Source of the DNA: RUG13091 sp045113315
GTDB lineage: Bacteria > Bacillota_I > Bacilli_A > RFN20 > CAG-826
NCBI GenBank assembly: GCA_045113315.1
Contig: JBGUIX010000005.1
Span: 57,749-121,748 of the forward strand
Direction of reading: 5' to 3'
DNA length: 64,000 nt
The translations under genes were made by a program, and so were the position numbers. Positions 1-7,464 of this stretch are shown piece after piece. Numbering within the stretch: position 1 is the stretch's first letter; each line of letters starts with the position of its first letter. A model generated the notes under the pieces. That model was not told where the DNA came from. It searched no databases and was given only the letters and a program-made list of their open reading frames with translations.

Positions 1-770
1 GAATTGGCTCTCCATATGAACTTGCTAACACCGTTTTCGTCGGTTTTAAAAAATTCGGCGAAGTATTACAAGATCCAATTTTCTGGCATGCGGTTGGTAA
101 TACATTCCTTAACTGTTTATTAACTCCTGCATGCATCACTGTTGGTTTAATCATTGCTTTACTTGTTTCTAATTCCAAATTATTCGGTAGAAACTTCTTT
201 AAAGCTTTATTCTTTATCCCATATGTTTGCTCAATTGTTGCAAGCTGCTTAATTTGGGTTTGTATTTTAGAAGATGGCGGACCACTTAATGTCATCTTCA
301 AAAATCTTGGCTGGACTTGGTTTGATTTAAATAATCCAACCTTTGTTATGCCATTTATGATTTTCTTAGGTGTTTGGAGTGGTGTTGGTTTCTCAGTCAT
401 TATGTATTGCGCTGCTTTAACTAATACCGATAGCGGAATATTAGAAGCCGCCGAAATCGATGGAGCGAATAAATGGCATCGTTTCTGGCACATCACCTTC
501 CCATCGATCATGCCTGTAACATTCTTCTTATTAATTACTGGTATCATCGGCAATTTACAAGACTTTACTCGTTTCTCCCTCGTTGGTGATTTCTATAAAG
601 CCAACAATGGTTATGTAACGATTGCATATTATTTATATCACTACATGGATAGCGATACTTTAGACCTTGGTCTAGCTTGTGCTGCTAGCTGGATCTTAAC
701 AATAATTGTTTTAGTGGTTACTATCACTCAATTTGTTGTCAATAGAAAACAAGGAGACACAACAAAATGA
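1..770 (+). CDS. Sugar ABC transporter permease, MalF/UgpA type (5'-truncated by window edge)
   Basis: The gene enters the window already open in frame 3, so its N-terminal part lies upstream. It is a multi-spanning inner-membrane subunit of a CUT1-type carbohydrate importer. The diagnostic EAA loop that docks on the ATPase starts at about base 444 (EAAEIDGANKWHRFW, followed by FPSIMPV). At least four hydrophobic segments are visible before and after it. The stop codon TGA overlaps the ATG of the next permease (ATGA, 767-770), which implies translational coupling. The binding protein of this importer is not in the window and is probably just upstream. Neighbouring GH43 enzymes suggest arabino- or xylo-oligosaccharides as cargo; this is an inference from context. 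Confidence 0.93.
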   Translation, partial: IGSPYELANTVFVGFKKFGEVLQDPIFWHAVGNTFLNCLLTPACITVGLIIALLVSNSKLFGRNFFKALFFIPYVCSIVASCLIWVCILEDGGPLNVIFKNLGWTWFDLNNPTFVMPFMIFLGVWSGVGFSVIMYCAALTNTDSGILEAAEIDGANKWHRFWHITFPSIMPVTFFLLITGIIGNLQDFTRFSLVGDFYKANNGYVTIAYYLYHYMDSDTLDLGLACAASWILTIIVLVVTITQFVVNRKQGDTTK

Positions 771-1663
771 GAGTTGAATACGTTAAAAGACAAGCTCCTA
801 ACCACAAAAACACAAATAAGAGAGATTTGTTATTTTCGCGTATCATCTCTTACGCTGTGCTTATCTTTTTAAGCTTTGTTGTCGTTTATCCATTTGCCAT
901 CATGATTATTTCTTCATTCACCGATGGCGGTTCATATTCATTAGGTTATGAAGGAATGTCGTTTCAAGGCTATGTCAAAATATTTACTTCAGTTGTCGCA
1001 GTTGATCCAAATACTGAAGTACCATATTTAGTTACTGGCTTAATTAATACTTTATTAATTACAATACCATCAACTTTAATTGGTTTATTTGTATCTGCTT
1101 TCTCAGCTTATGCATTTGCCAAGATTAAATTTAGAGGTCGCAATGTGTTGTTCTTTATCTTATTGACCACGATGATGGTTCCTGGAGCTTTATTATTTGT
1201 TCCAAGTTTTATCATTTATAACCGTTTGAATTTAATCAATACATTCTTCCCACTTATCGTTCCTGGTTGTTTTGGTACCGCAATGTGTGTCTTCTTCTTA
1301 AGACAAGCCTTTATGGCAATACCAGACGATTATATCGAAGCCGCCAAACTTGATGGTATCGGTCATTTTAGAATCTTCTGGAAAATCGTTGTGCCATTAA
1401 GCGCTCCGGCGTTAATCTCCCAAGGATTACTTGGCTTTGTTGCCGGCTATAACGATTACCTTGGACCATTACTTTATTTGCAAGATTCAAAACTATATAC
1501 CCTCCAAACTGCTTTGCATTTGATTTATTCCCAGACCGAATATAGTGGTGATAACCAAATGTTTTTAGCAGCGACAGTCGTTTCCTTATTACCAACAATT
1601 TTAATCTTCCTCTTTGCTCAAAAATATTTTGTCAAAGGTATCACGAACACAGGACTTAAATAA
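767..1663 (+). CDS. Sugar ABC transporter permease, MalG/UgpE type
   Basis: This is the second permease of the CUT1 importer, 298 residues, a normal length for the family. It has a cytosolic N-terminus of about 25 residues, then roughly six hydrophobic spans. The EAA loop reads EAAKLDGIGHFRIFWKI, followed by VVPLSAPAL, in the C-terminal third. It starts inside the stop codon of the upstream permease with a purine-rich site (AAGGAG) before it. It is followed after 16 bases by a GH43 lipoprotein, and the ATPase comes two genes later, so permeases, enzymes and ATPase appear co-transcribed. Substrate specificity cannot be read from the sequence. Confidence 0.93.
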   Translation: MRVEYVKRQAPNHKNTNKRDLLFSRIISYAVLIFLSFVVVYPFAIMIISSFTDGGSYSLGYEGMSFQGYVKIFTSVVAVDPNTEVPYLVTGLINTLLITIPSTLIGLFVSAFSAYAFAKIKFRGRNVLFFILLTTMMVPGALLFVPSFIIYNRLNLINTFFPLIVPGCFGTAMCVFFLRQAFMAIPDDYIEAAKLDGIGHFRIFWKIVVPLSAPALISQGLLGFVAGYNDYLGPLLYLQDSKLYTLQTALHLIYSQTEYSGDNQMFLAATVVSLLPTILIFLFAQKYFVKGITNTGLK

Positions 1664-1679
1664 AACAGGAGTCAAATTT

Positions 1680-3278
1680 ATGAAAAAGAAATGTTTACTT
1701 CCGATGATTGTGGCCTTATTTGCTACATCTTGTGGTTGTGCTGGTGGTTCAACAACCATCAATTCTCCTTTTGGTCACGAAATGGATTTTTCTCAAGGCT
1801 ATAACAAAAATATTTGGTATAAAAACGACCTGGATCTACGTTGTGCTGACCCAAGCATCATTTATTGTGAAGAAGATGGTTATTATTACATGTATATGAC
1901 AACCGACGCTTTAGGGTGCTCTGGTTTTAATGTTTATAGATCTAAACAACTCAATTACTGGGAAGAACTAAATCCATGCTTCCTTCCAGATCCATATTCT
2001 TGGGGTACAACTTCATTATGGGCTCCAAATGGAATTAAGATTGGCTCTAAATATTATCTATATTATTCTGCAAGAAATAATACGACTGGTGCAAAAGGTA
2101 TCTCCGTTGCAGTAGCTGATCATCCTGCTGGCCCATTCCACGAATATGAAGGTGAAGATTATTATGGCAATATCATCACTAGAAATGACCAAGTCTTTAA
2201 ATTAGGTTATCCAGTTATCGATGCTGCTCCATTTTTAGATGACGATGGTCAATTATATTTATATTTTGCTAAAGACCAAGTTAATTCTGAATCAAATTGT
2301 ATGGGCGTTAAATTACTTGACCCAGTCACTCCTGATTTATCAACTTTAAAAACCCTTACAATTCCTGGAAAAGTCCAGCCAGATGCTGTTGAAATAAATA
2401 TCAACTGGGAAAGACAAAGTGGTGGTGGAAAATGGAACGAAGCTCCATTTATGCTCCGTGTTGGTAATAAATATTATCTCACTTATAGTGCAAACTATTT
2501 TAGTCATGTCGCTTATGCGGTTGGTTATGCTGTAAGTGATTCACCGCTTGGAACATTTGTTAAACCAAATTCATATGAAAATGAAAACTTATTACTTGGT
2601 GTTGAGCCAGATGAACAAAGAACCCCTTGGGATTTCATGTCCGGTAGTGGACATCATTGCTTCTTCTATGCTGGCGATGAACTCATGATTGGCTATCACG
2701 CTCATACGGATAGAGTTTATGGTTCATCAATTCGAGCCTTTGCTTTGGATAAAGTTATCGTTGAAAATGGTAAGATGTTTGCAAATGGCCCAACTTATTC
2801 GCTCCAACCACTTCCGGCATCAGTAAGCGGATTTAAAAATGTTGCTAAAGAAGCATCGATTACAACCGATTCTACTAATGATAAAAAATTATTAGTCGAT
2901 GATAAGATTCCAATGCACATCTTTAGACAAGAACATATTGATTTACAAGCTAAATATACTAAAGGTCATCATAACATCGTTGTTGAATTCAATAATCCAG
3001 TAAAAGCTACTGCAATCGCTTTATATAATTCTATTAATTACGAAACTAGATTAGCGAAAATCGATCGTATTACAATTGAAGATTTTGCTTCAGATGTCGA
3101 TATCAAAATGAATCCAGAATATATGGACAATTATTTTGAAGAATATTCAACTGAATATCTTAGACCTGGTTGCCCATTCATCTGTGAATTCAATGAAAGA
3201 GAAGTTAAGAAAATTACAATCGAAATGAATTCTGATATTGATTTCGCTTTAAGCGAACTTGTGGTTCTTGGGAGGTAA
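1680..3278 (+). CDS. Surface lipoprotein, glycoside hydrolase family 43
   Basis: Probable surface-anchored beta-xylosidase, alpha-arabinofuranosidase or arabinanase of family GH43 (five-bladed propeller). A start at 1680 is chosen over earlier in-frame codons because it follows CAGGAG and opens a signal peptide, MKKKCLLPMIVALFATSC, with lipidated Cys at about residue 18. Family catalytic residues are visible: the base Asp57 in ADPSIIY, the pKa-modulating Asp181 in VIDAAPF and the acid Glu254 in WNEAPF. The propeller fills about residues 45-390. The last 140 residues look like a separate beta-rich module. It lies between the importer permeases and a second lipoprotein, so its products are probably taken up by this importer. 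Exact linkage specificity is not deducible. Confidence 0.88.
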   Translation: MKKKCLLPMIVALFATSCGCAGGSTTINSPFGHEMDFSQGYNKNIWYKNDLDLRCADPSIIYCEEDGYYYMYMTTDALGCSGFNVYRSKQLNYWEELNPCFLPDPYSWGTTSLWAPNGIKIGSKYYLYYSARNNTTGAKGISVAVADHPAGPFHEYEGEDYYGNIITRNDQVFKLGYPVIDAAPFLDDDGQLYLYFAKDQVNSESNCMGVKLLDPVTPDLSTLKTLTIPGKVQPDAVEININWERQSGGGKWNEAPFMLRVGNKYYLTYSANYFSHVAYAVGYAVSDSPLGTFVKPNSYENENLLLGVEPDEQRTPWDFMSGSGHHCFFYAGDELMIGYHAHTDRVYGSSIRAFALDKVIVENGKMFANGPTYSLQPLPASVSGFKNVAKEASITTDSTNDKKLLVDDKIPMHIFRQEHIDLQAKYTKGHHNIVVEFNNPVKATAIALYNSINYETRLAKIDRITIEDFASDVDIKMNPEYMDNYFEEYSTEYLRPGCPFICEFNEREVKKITIEMNSDIDFALSELVVLGR

Positions 3279-3283
3279 ATAAA

Positions 3284-5128
3284 ATGAAAAAAAATTTATT
3301 TATTATTCCAATGATTCTCTTCTTAGTAGGATGCGCTAACGGAGGGGGAAATATCGATAATTACACATACACTAATCCAGATGAAACTCAACACGACTTC
3401 GGTCCTGAAATCGAAGATGGTGTCACTATGGATGGAAAAGGTGAAGAATCATTTTATGATAATGAACATATTTACCGCATCGATGCTGATGGCGAATTTG
3501 AAGAAGCTTATGCTGAAGTTAAATTCGGTTTTGGTGCAAAAGGCTTTTTAGCCCATGCTTTCGTTCATGAAAGTGAAATATATGAAAATGTCAATTTACC
3601 AATTCATCAACAAGATAGTTTTGAACTTTATATCAATCCTGGATTATATCGTGATCAATTAAGAAGTAATTGCTTACAATTTAGAACTTCTCCAACTGGT
3701 AGACAAGAAGTTTGGATTGGTATGCATTCTCCAGTCACTGATTATCCATGGACAAGAAGCTACGCTCCATTTAGAAGCGCTTCATTTATTGATGGAAAAT
3801 TAATAACTCAAGAAAGCCAAATGGACGATGACGATTATTTAAATTCCAACGGAGTTGGTTATGAATTTTATATTCCTTATACAACTCTTGGACTAGACTA
3901 TAATCCAGAAGGTTTAGATATTCTTCCAGCAATGGTCACTACCCACTCTTTAGAAGAAGATGACCGTGTTTGGAGTCCATATAACGGCATTCAAATTGGT
4001 GATATTGCCGAATATTTAACAATTGGAAATCGTAAGCTAAAAGATCAAGGAAATAACATTTTTGATACAGACCGCAGTTCAAGCGGATTTATCCTTGATC
4101 ATCAATTAGATGAAACAAAACCTTATGTTTCTAATTTTGGTTATGGCGATCAATATGGCTATTTTAATACATTTGGAACCAGCTATTATGCGAAAGCTAG
4201 AATCACTTTGTATCACGAACTTGAAAGAGATCCTACCCCAAAAGTCGGAATGGGTTCAATTAATTCAGCTGGCACTTCCTTATTACTTTTAGATCCAAGA
4301 CCTGCTAAAGATAATTATCAAGCTATTTTAGTTAACCGCGTTGGTCAAGGAGAATGGGGATGGCCAGGAGAAATATCTTGGGCTGGTCCAAAAAATAATT
4401 ACAACACCCCAATTACTTTTGAAGTTGTACGGTCTAATAATGATATTCATTATTTTATGAATGGCGTCAAAATATTTGCTAGCGATGCTTCAACACTAAA
4501 TAACGAAGCGTCTTATCCAACTTTAATGACGATGAATTATTCAGCTAAATTTGATGAATGTGTCGTATCGACCGACGAATCTTTAATTGCTGAAAAGATG
4601 GCTATTCCAATTCGTACAGAATACCTTAATTATAATTTATCAACTAGCGGCTACACTAATGAGGGCGATTATTATTCTCAAAGTGGTGGAGATGACCAAT
4701 TTGGTGTCTTTAGTCACTTATCGACCAATTATACGATGAGCGTCGATATTCAAATCGGTGATAGATTAAATGGAGATAATTTACCAAAAATTGGTATCGG
4801 TGAATATTCTGAATCAAAGATAAGGGGTTATTTAATGGATCCTCGTCCAGCTAAAGATACATATATTACTGAAATTATCATTGGTAATAACGTTCCTGGT
4901 GATAAAGGATGGAACTGGGGTACAAATACCGTTTGGGAAGGCGAACAAAATTATAATCGTAAAATCAATTTAAAAGTCGTTCGTGATGGAGCAACTTCAA
5001 GTTTTTATATGGATAATATTTTGGCGTGGAGTGGCGATAACGGCTTAGGTAATGAAGCCTCTCATCCTTGTTTCTTTACAATGAATCATTCAGGCACATT
5101 CTCAAATATTTCTTTGAGTGTGGGATAG
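3284..5128 (+). CDS. Lipoprotein with CBM9-like domain and two tandem copies of a C-terminal module
   Basis: A 614-residue secreted lipoprotein: signal peptide MKKNLFIIPMILFLVGC, lipid Cys17. Residues about 35-240 resemble a family 9-type carbohydrate-binding or DOMON-like fold (DGKGEESFYDN early, then DSFELYINPG, the usual 'D-S-x-E-x-[YF]-I' strand). Residues about 265-440 and 445-614 are two diverged copies of one module. Each contains DPRPAKD(N/T)Y, a Trp-rich loop (GWPG / GWNWG), a motif of type (F/S)xMxxxxx(F/W)(A/S)xD, and NEAS(Y/H)P followed by TMN(Y/H)S. No catalytic residues were recognised. Five bases separate it from the GH43 lipoprotein upstream. A role in binding polysaccharide at the cell surface is inferred from domain type and neighbours. 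Confidence 0.7.
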   Translation: MKKNLFIIPMILFLVGCANGGGNIDNYTYTNPDETQHDFGPEIEDGVTMDGKGEESFYDNEHIYRIDADGEFEEAYAEVKFGFGAKGFLAHAFVHESEIYENVNLPIHQQDSFELYINPGLYRDQLRSNCLQFRTSPTGRQEVWIGMHSPVTDYPWTRSYAPFRSASFIDGKLITQESQMDDDDYLNSNGVGYEFYIPYTTLGLDYNPEGLDILPAMVTTHSLEEDDRVWSPYNGIQIGDIAEYLTIGNRKLKDQGNNIFDTDRSSSGFILDHQLDETKPYVSNFGYGDQYGYFNTFGTSYYAKARITLYHELERDPTPKVGMGSINSAGTSLLLLDPRPAKDNYQAILVNRVGQGEWGWPGEISWAGPKNNYNTPITFEVVRSNNDIHYFMNGVKIFASDASTLNNEASYPTLMTMNYSAKFDECVVSTDESLIAEKMAIPIRTEYLNYNLSTSGYTNEGDYYSQSGGDDQFGVFSHLSTNYTMSVDIQIGDRLNGDNLPKIGIGEYSESKIRGYLMDPRPAKDTYITEIIIGNNVPGDKGWNWGTNTVWEGEQNYNRKINLKVVRDGATSSFYMDNILAWSGDNGLGNEASHPCFFTMNHSGTFSNISLSVG

Positions 5129-5136
5129 GAGAATAT

Positions 5137-6495
5137 ATGGAAATAGAGAAAGAACAATTAGAAATTGTCGATGAATCAAGCATCAAAAAGGTTATACCTA
5201 CTAATGATGAAGATTTAATCGAAAATTACATTGCATTAATTAATATCAATAAGATTTATGATGGCGGAGTTCACGCGGTCTATGATTTTAATCTTGAAAT
5301 CAAAGAAGGTGAATTTGTCGTCTTCGTTGGTCCTTCTGGGTGTGGCAAATCCACAACATTAAGAATGATTGCTGGTATTGAAGATATCTCTAGTGGTGAA
5401 CTTTATATTAAAGGTTATTATTCTAACGATGTTACCGCGAAAGACCGCAATATCGCGATGGTTTTCCAAAATTATTCCCTTTATCCAAATATGACCGTTT
5501 ACGATAATATGGCTTTCTCATTAAAGATGAAAAAAGTCAATAAAGAAGAAATCGATAAACGGGTTAGAAATGCCGCTAAAATATTAGGAATTGAAGAGCT
5601 TTTAGGACGTAAACCAAGAGCTCTTTCCGGTGGTCAAAGACAACGTGTCGCTTTAGGTAGAGCTATCGTTAGAGAAGCTGATGTTTTCTTAATGGATGAA
5701 CCATTATCTAACTTAGACGCTAAACTTAGAGTTCAAATGCGTAGTGAAATCATCAAACTTCACAATCAATTTAAGACCACAACAATCTATGTTACTCATG
5801 ACCAAACCGAAGCTATGACAATGGCGGACCGTATCGTCGTCATGAAAGATGGATATATACAACAAATTGGTACTCCAATCGAAATATATCGCTATCCAGT
5901 TAATAAATTTGTTGCTTCATTTATTGGTTCACCAGCCATGAATTTCGTGAATGCAAAATATAAAGATGGCAAATTATCATTTAAAGATGGTCGAGAAATT
6001 ATTTTAAATAAGGATTTAAATAAAAAATATTTGGATTATTACGGTAATTTAGATGAAAGAATTAAATCTTTTGAAGAAAAATATAATGTTTTGAAAGCTG
6101 AACTTGAAGCTCAAAATGCTGAAAAGAGCATGAAACGACATTTATTCAAGAAAGTTAAATTAATCGATATTGAAAATGATGATCAATTAAATAAATATAA
6201 AGCCGAAGTCGTACTCCTTAAGAAATTTAAAGAAAGCGGTGAAGCTGATGTCATCTTCGGTATCCGTCCAGAAGATATTAAATTATCATCTGAAAAAGGA
6301 GCATTCATTCCTCAAATTAAAATTTCGGAATTATTAGGCGATTCATATTTCATCCATTTTGATTACGGAAATGAAGATGTCATCGCTAAAATCATGTCCG
6401 ATGAATTAATCGATACTACAAGCAAAATTAAAGTTGCTATCGATGAAAAGAAAATCCATTTATTCGATCCCTGTCTTGAAGAGGCTATCATTTAA
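5137..6495 (+). CDS. Sugar ABC transporter ATP-binding protein, MsmK/UgpC type
   Basis: ATPase of the CUT1 importer, 452 residues from the ATG at 5137, chosen because TAGGAG sits just before it; earlier in-frame codons lie inside the upstream gene. Walker A is GPSGCGKST (residues 65-73). The signature LSGGQRQRVALGRA, Walker B FLMDEPLSNLD and H-loop VTHDQ are intact. Compared with typical 360-370-residue relatives there are two additions: an acidic N-terminal extension of about 30 residues, and a Lys/Glu-rich predicted helical insertion of about 60-70 residues inside the C-terminal regulatory (TOBE-like) region, before FGIRPEDIKL. Its stop overlaps the start of the next GH43 gene by one base. 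Confidence 0.93.
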   Translation: MEIEKEQLEIVDESSIKKVIPTNDEDLIENYIALININKIYDGGVHAVYDFNLEIKEGEFVVFVGPSGCGKSTTLRMIAGIEDISSGELYIKGYYSNDVTAKDRNIAMVFQNYSLYPNMTVYDNMAFSLKMKKVNKEEIDKRVRNAAKILGIEELLGRKPRALSGGQRQRVALGRAIVREADVFLMDEPLSNLDAKLRVQMRSEIIKLHNQFKTTTIYVTHDQTEAMTMADRIVVMKDGYIQQIGTPIEIYRYPVNKFVASFIGSPAMNFVNAKYKDGKLSFKDGREIILNKDLNKKYLDYYGNLDERIKSFEEKYNVLKAELEAQNAEKSMKRHLFKKVKLIDIENDDQLNKYKAEVVLLKKFKESGEADVIFGIRPEDIKLSSEKGAFIPQIKISELLGDSYFIHFDYGNEDVIAKIMSDELIDTTSKIKVAIDEKKIHLFDPCLEEAII

Positions 6496-7403
6496 TGAAA
6501 TTAAATATTGATCAATCACGTTCACAAGCTGATCCATATGTAATATCTCATAACAATGAATATTTTATGTATGTGACCGGAACTGATGGTGTTGATCTTT
6601 ATTTTTCCAAAGATTCTTTAAATTGGGATAGAATTGGAATTTGCTATAAAAAAGAAAATGAAAAACAATATTGGGCGCCATGCGTTATTGAACTTGATGG
6701 CGTCTTTTATATGTATGTTTCTTCAATGCCAATTAATAAAGAAGATACACATGAACAAAGAATTCAAGTTGCTAAATCCAATTCACCATATGGACCATTT
6801 GAATTTATTGATTTTTTAATCAAACCATTTTCAATTGATCCGCATGTTGTTGTTAGTGGTAACAACTTATTTATGTTTTATTCGACAAATAATTACGATA
6901 AAGGTCGTGTTGGTACTTATGTCGTTGTTGATAAAATGCTTTCTCCAACAAAGATGAATAACAAACCTCAAGGCGTTGTCGTACCGACACTAGATGAAGA
7001 AATATTTATGAAAGATCGTTTTAAAAAGGGTCAACATTGGCATACTTTAGAAGGAGCGTTTTATTTTAAAGAAGGCGATTATCACTACCTCATGTATAGT
7101 GGCAATTGTTATCAAAATGAACATTATTATATCGGCTATGCTTATTCAAAAGATAAAGGTGATGATTTAACTAAAATCAAATTTCAAAAATACCCAGCTG
7201 ATAATATTTATTCCCCACTAATTTGTAAAAATGATAAAGAAGAAGGTACTGGCCATAATTCCTTATTAAAAATAAATGGCCAATACGTTGTCTTTTATCA
7301 TGGTAGAGACCTTAATGATAATAGAGATAAAGAAGATAAAAGAACCGCGCGAATGTGTATAATCGCACCGGACAAAGAAAACATAAAAGTTCTTAAAAGA
7401 TAG
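6495..7403 (+). CDS. Cytosolic glycoside hydrolase family 43-like enzyme
   Basis: 302 residues, no signal peptide, so it probably acts on imported oligosaccharides in the cytosol. The GH43 triad is visible: base Asp13 in SQADPYVI, Asp115 in SIDPHVVV and acid Glu186 in TLEGAFYF. A late His in GTGHNSLLK resembles the buried metal or histidine site of the family. It is a minimal one-domain form without the beta-sandwich present in many beta-xylosidases. It starts on the last base of the ATPase stop codon (TAATG). Together with the lipoprotein GH43 it suggests a two-step scheme: coarse cleavage outside the cell and trimming inside. The exact sugar is unknown. Confidence 0.82.
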   Translation: MKLNIDQSRSQADPYVISHNNEYFMYVTGTDGVDLYFSKDSLNWDRIGICYKKENEKQYWAPCVIELDGVFYMYVSSMPINKEDTHEQRIQVAKSNSPYGPFEFIDFLIKPFSIDPHVVVSGNNLFMFYSTNNYDKGRVGTYVVVDKMLSPTKMNNKPQGVVVPTLDEEIFMKDRFKKGQHWHTLEGAFYFKEGDYHYLMYSGNCYQNEHYYIGYAYSKDKGDDLTKIKFQKYPADNIYSPLICKNDKEEGTGHNSLLKINGQYVVFYHGRDLNDNRDKEDKRTARMCIIAPDKENIKVLKR

Positions 7404-7410
7404 ACAATAA

Positions 7411-7459
7411 GGAGAGTTTTATGAAAAAGATATCAATAACATTAAGTCTCGTCAATTAG
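7411..7459 (+). other. Strong ribosome-binding site and 12-codon ORF that appears to be the frame-shifted true start of the EAL gene
   Basis: A perfect site (AAGGAGAG, starting at 7409) precedes ATG at 7421, but that frame closes after 12 codons (TAG 7457-7459). In the frame of the downstream EAL gene the same bases read DINNIKSRQLGT directly into its start at 7465. One more A in the A5 tract at 7424-7428 would give a continuous start (M-K-K-D-I-N-N...). It is therefore a slip site, an assembly error or a leader peptide with re-initiation. Confidence 0.7.
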
Positions 7460-7464
7460 GAACA

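Noticed and set aside
5068..5136. Upstream in-frame start for the first UgpC-type ATPase
   Set aside because: It lies within the end of the preceding lipoprotein gene; TAGGAG and ATG 5137 are better placed.
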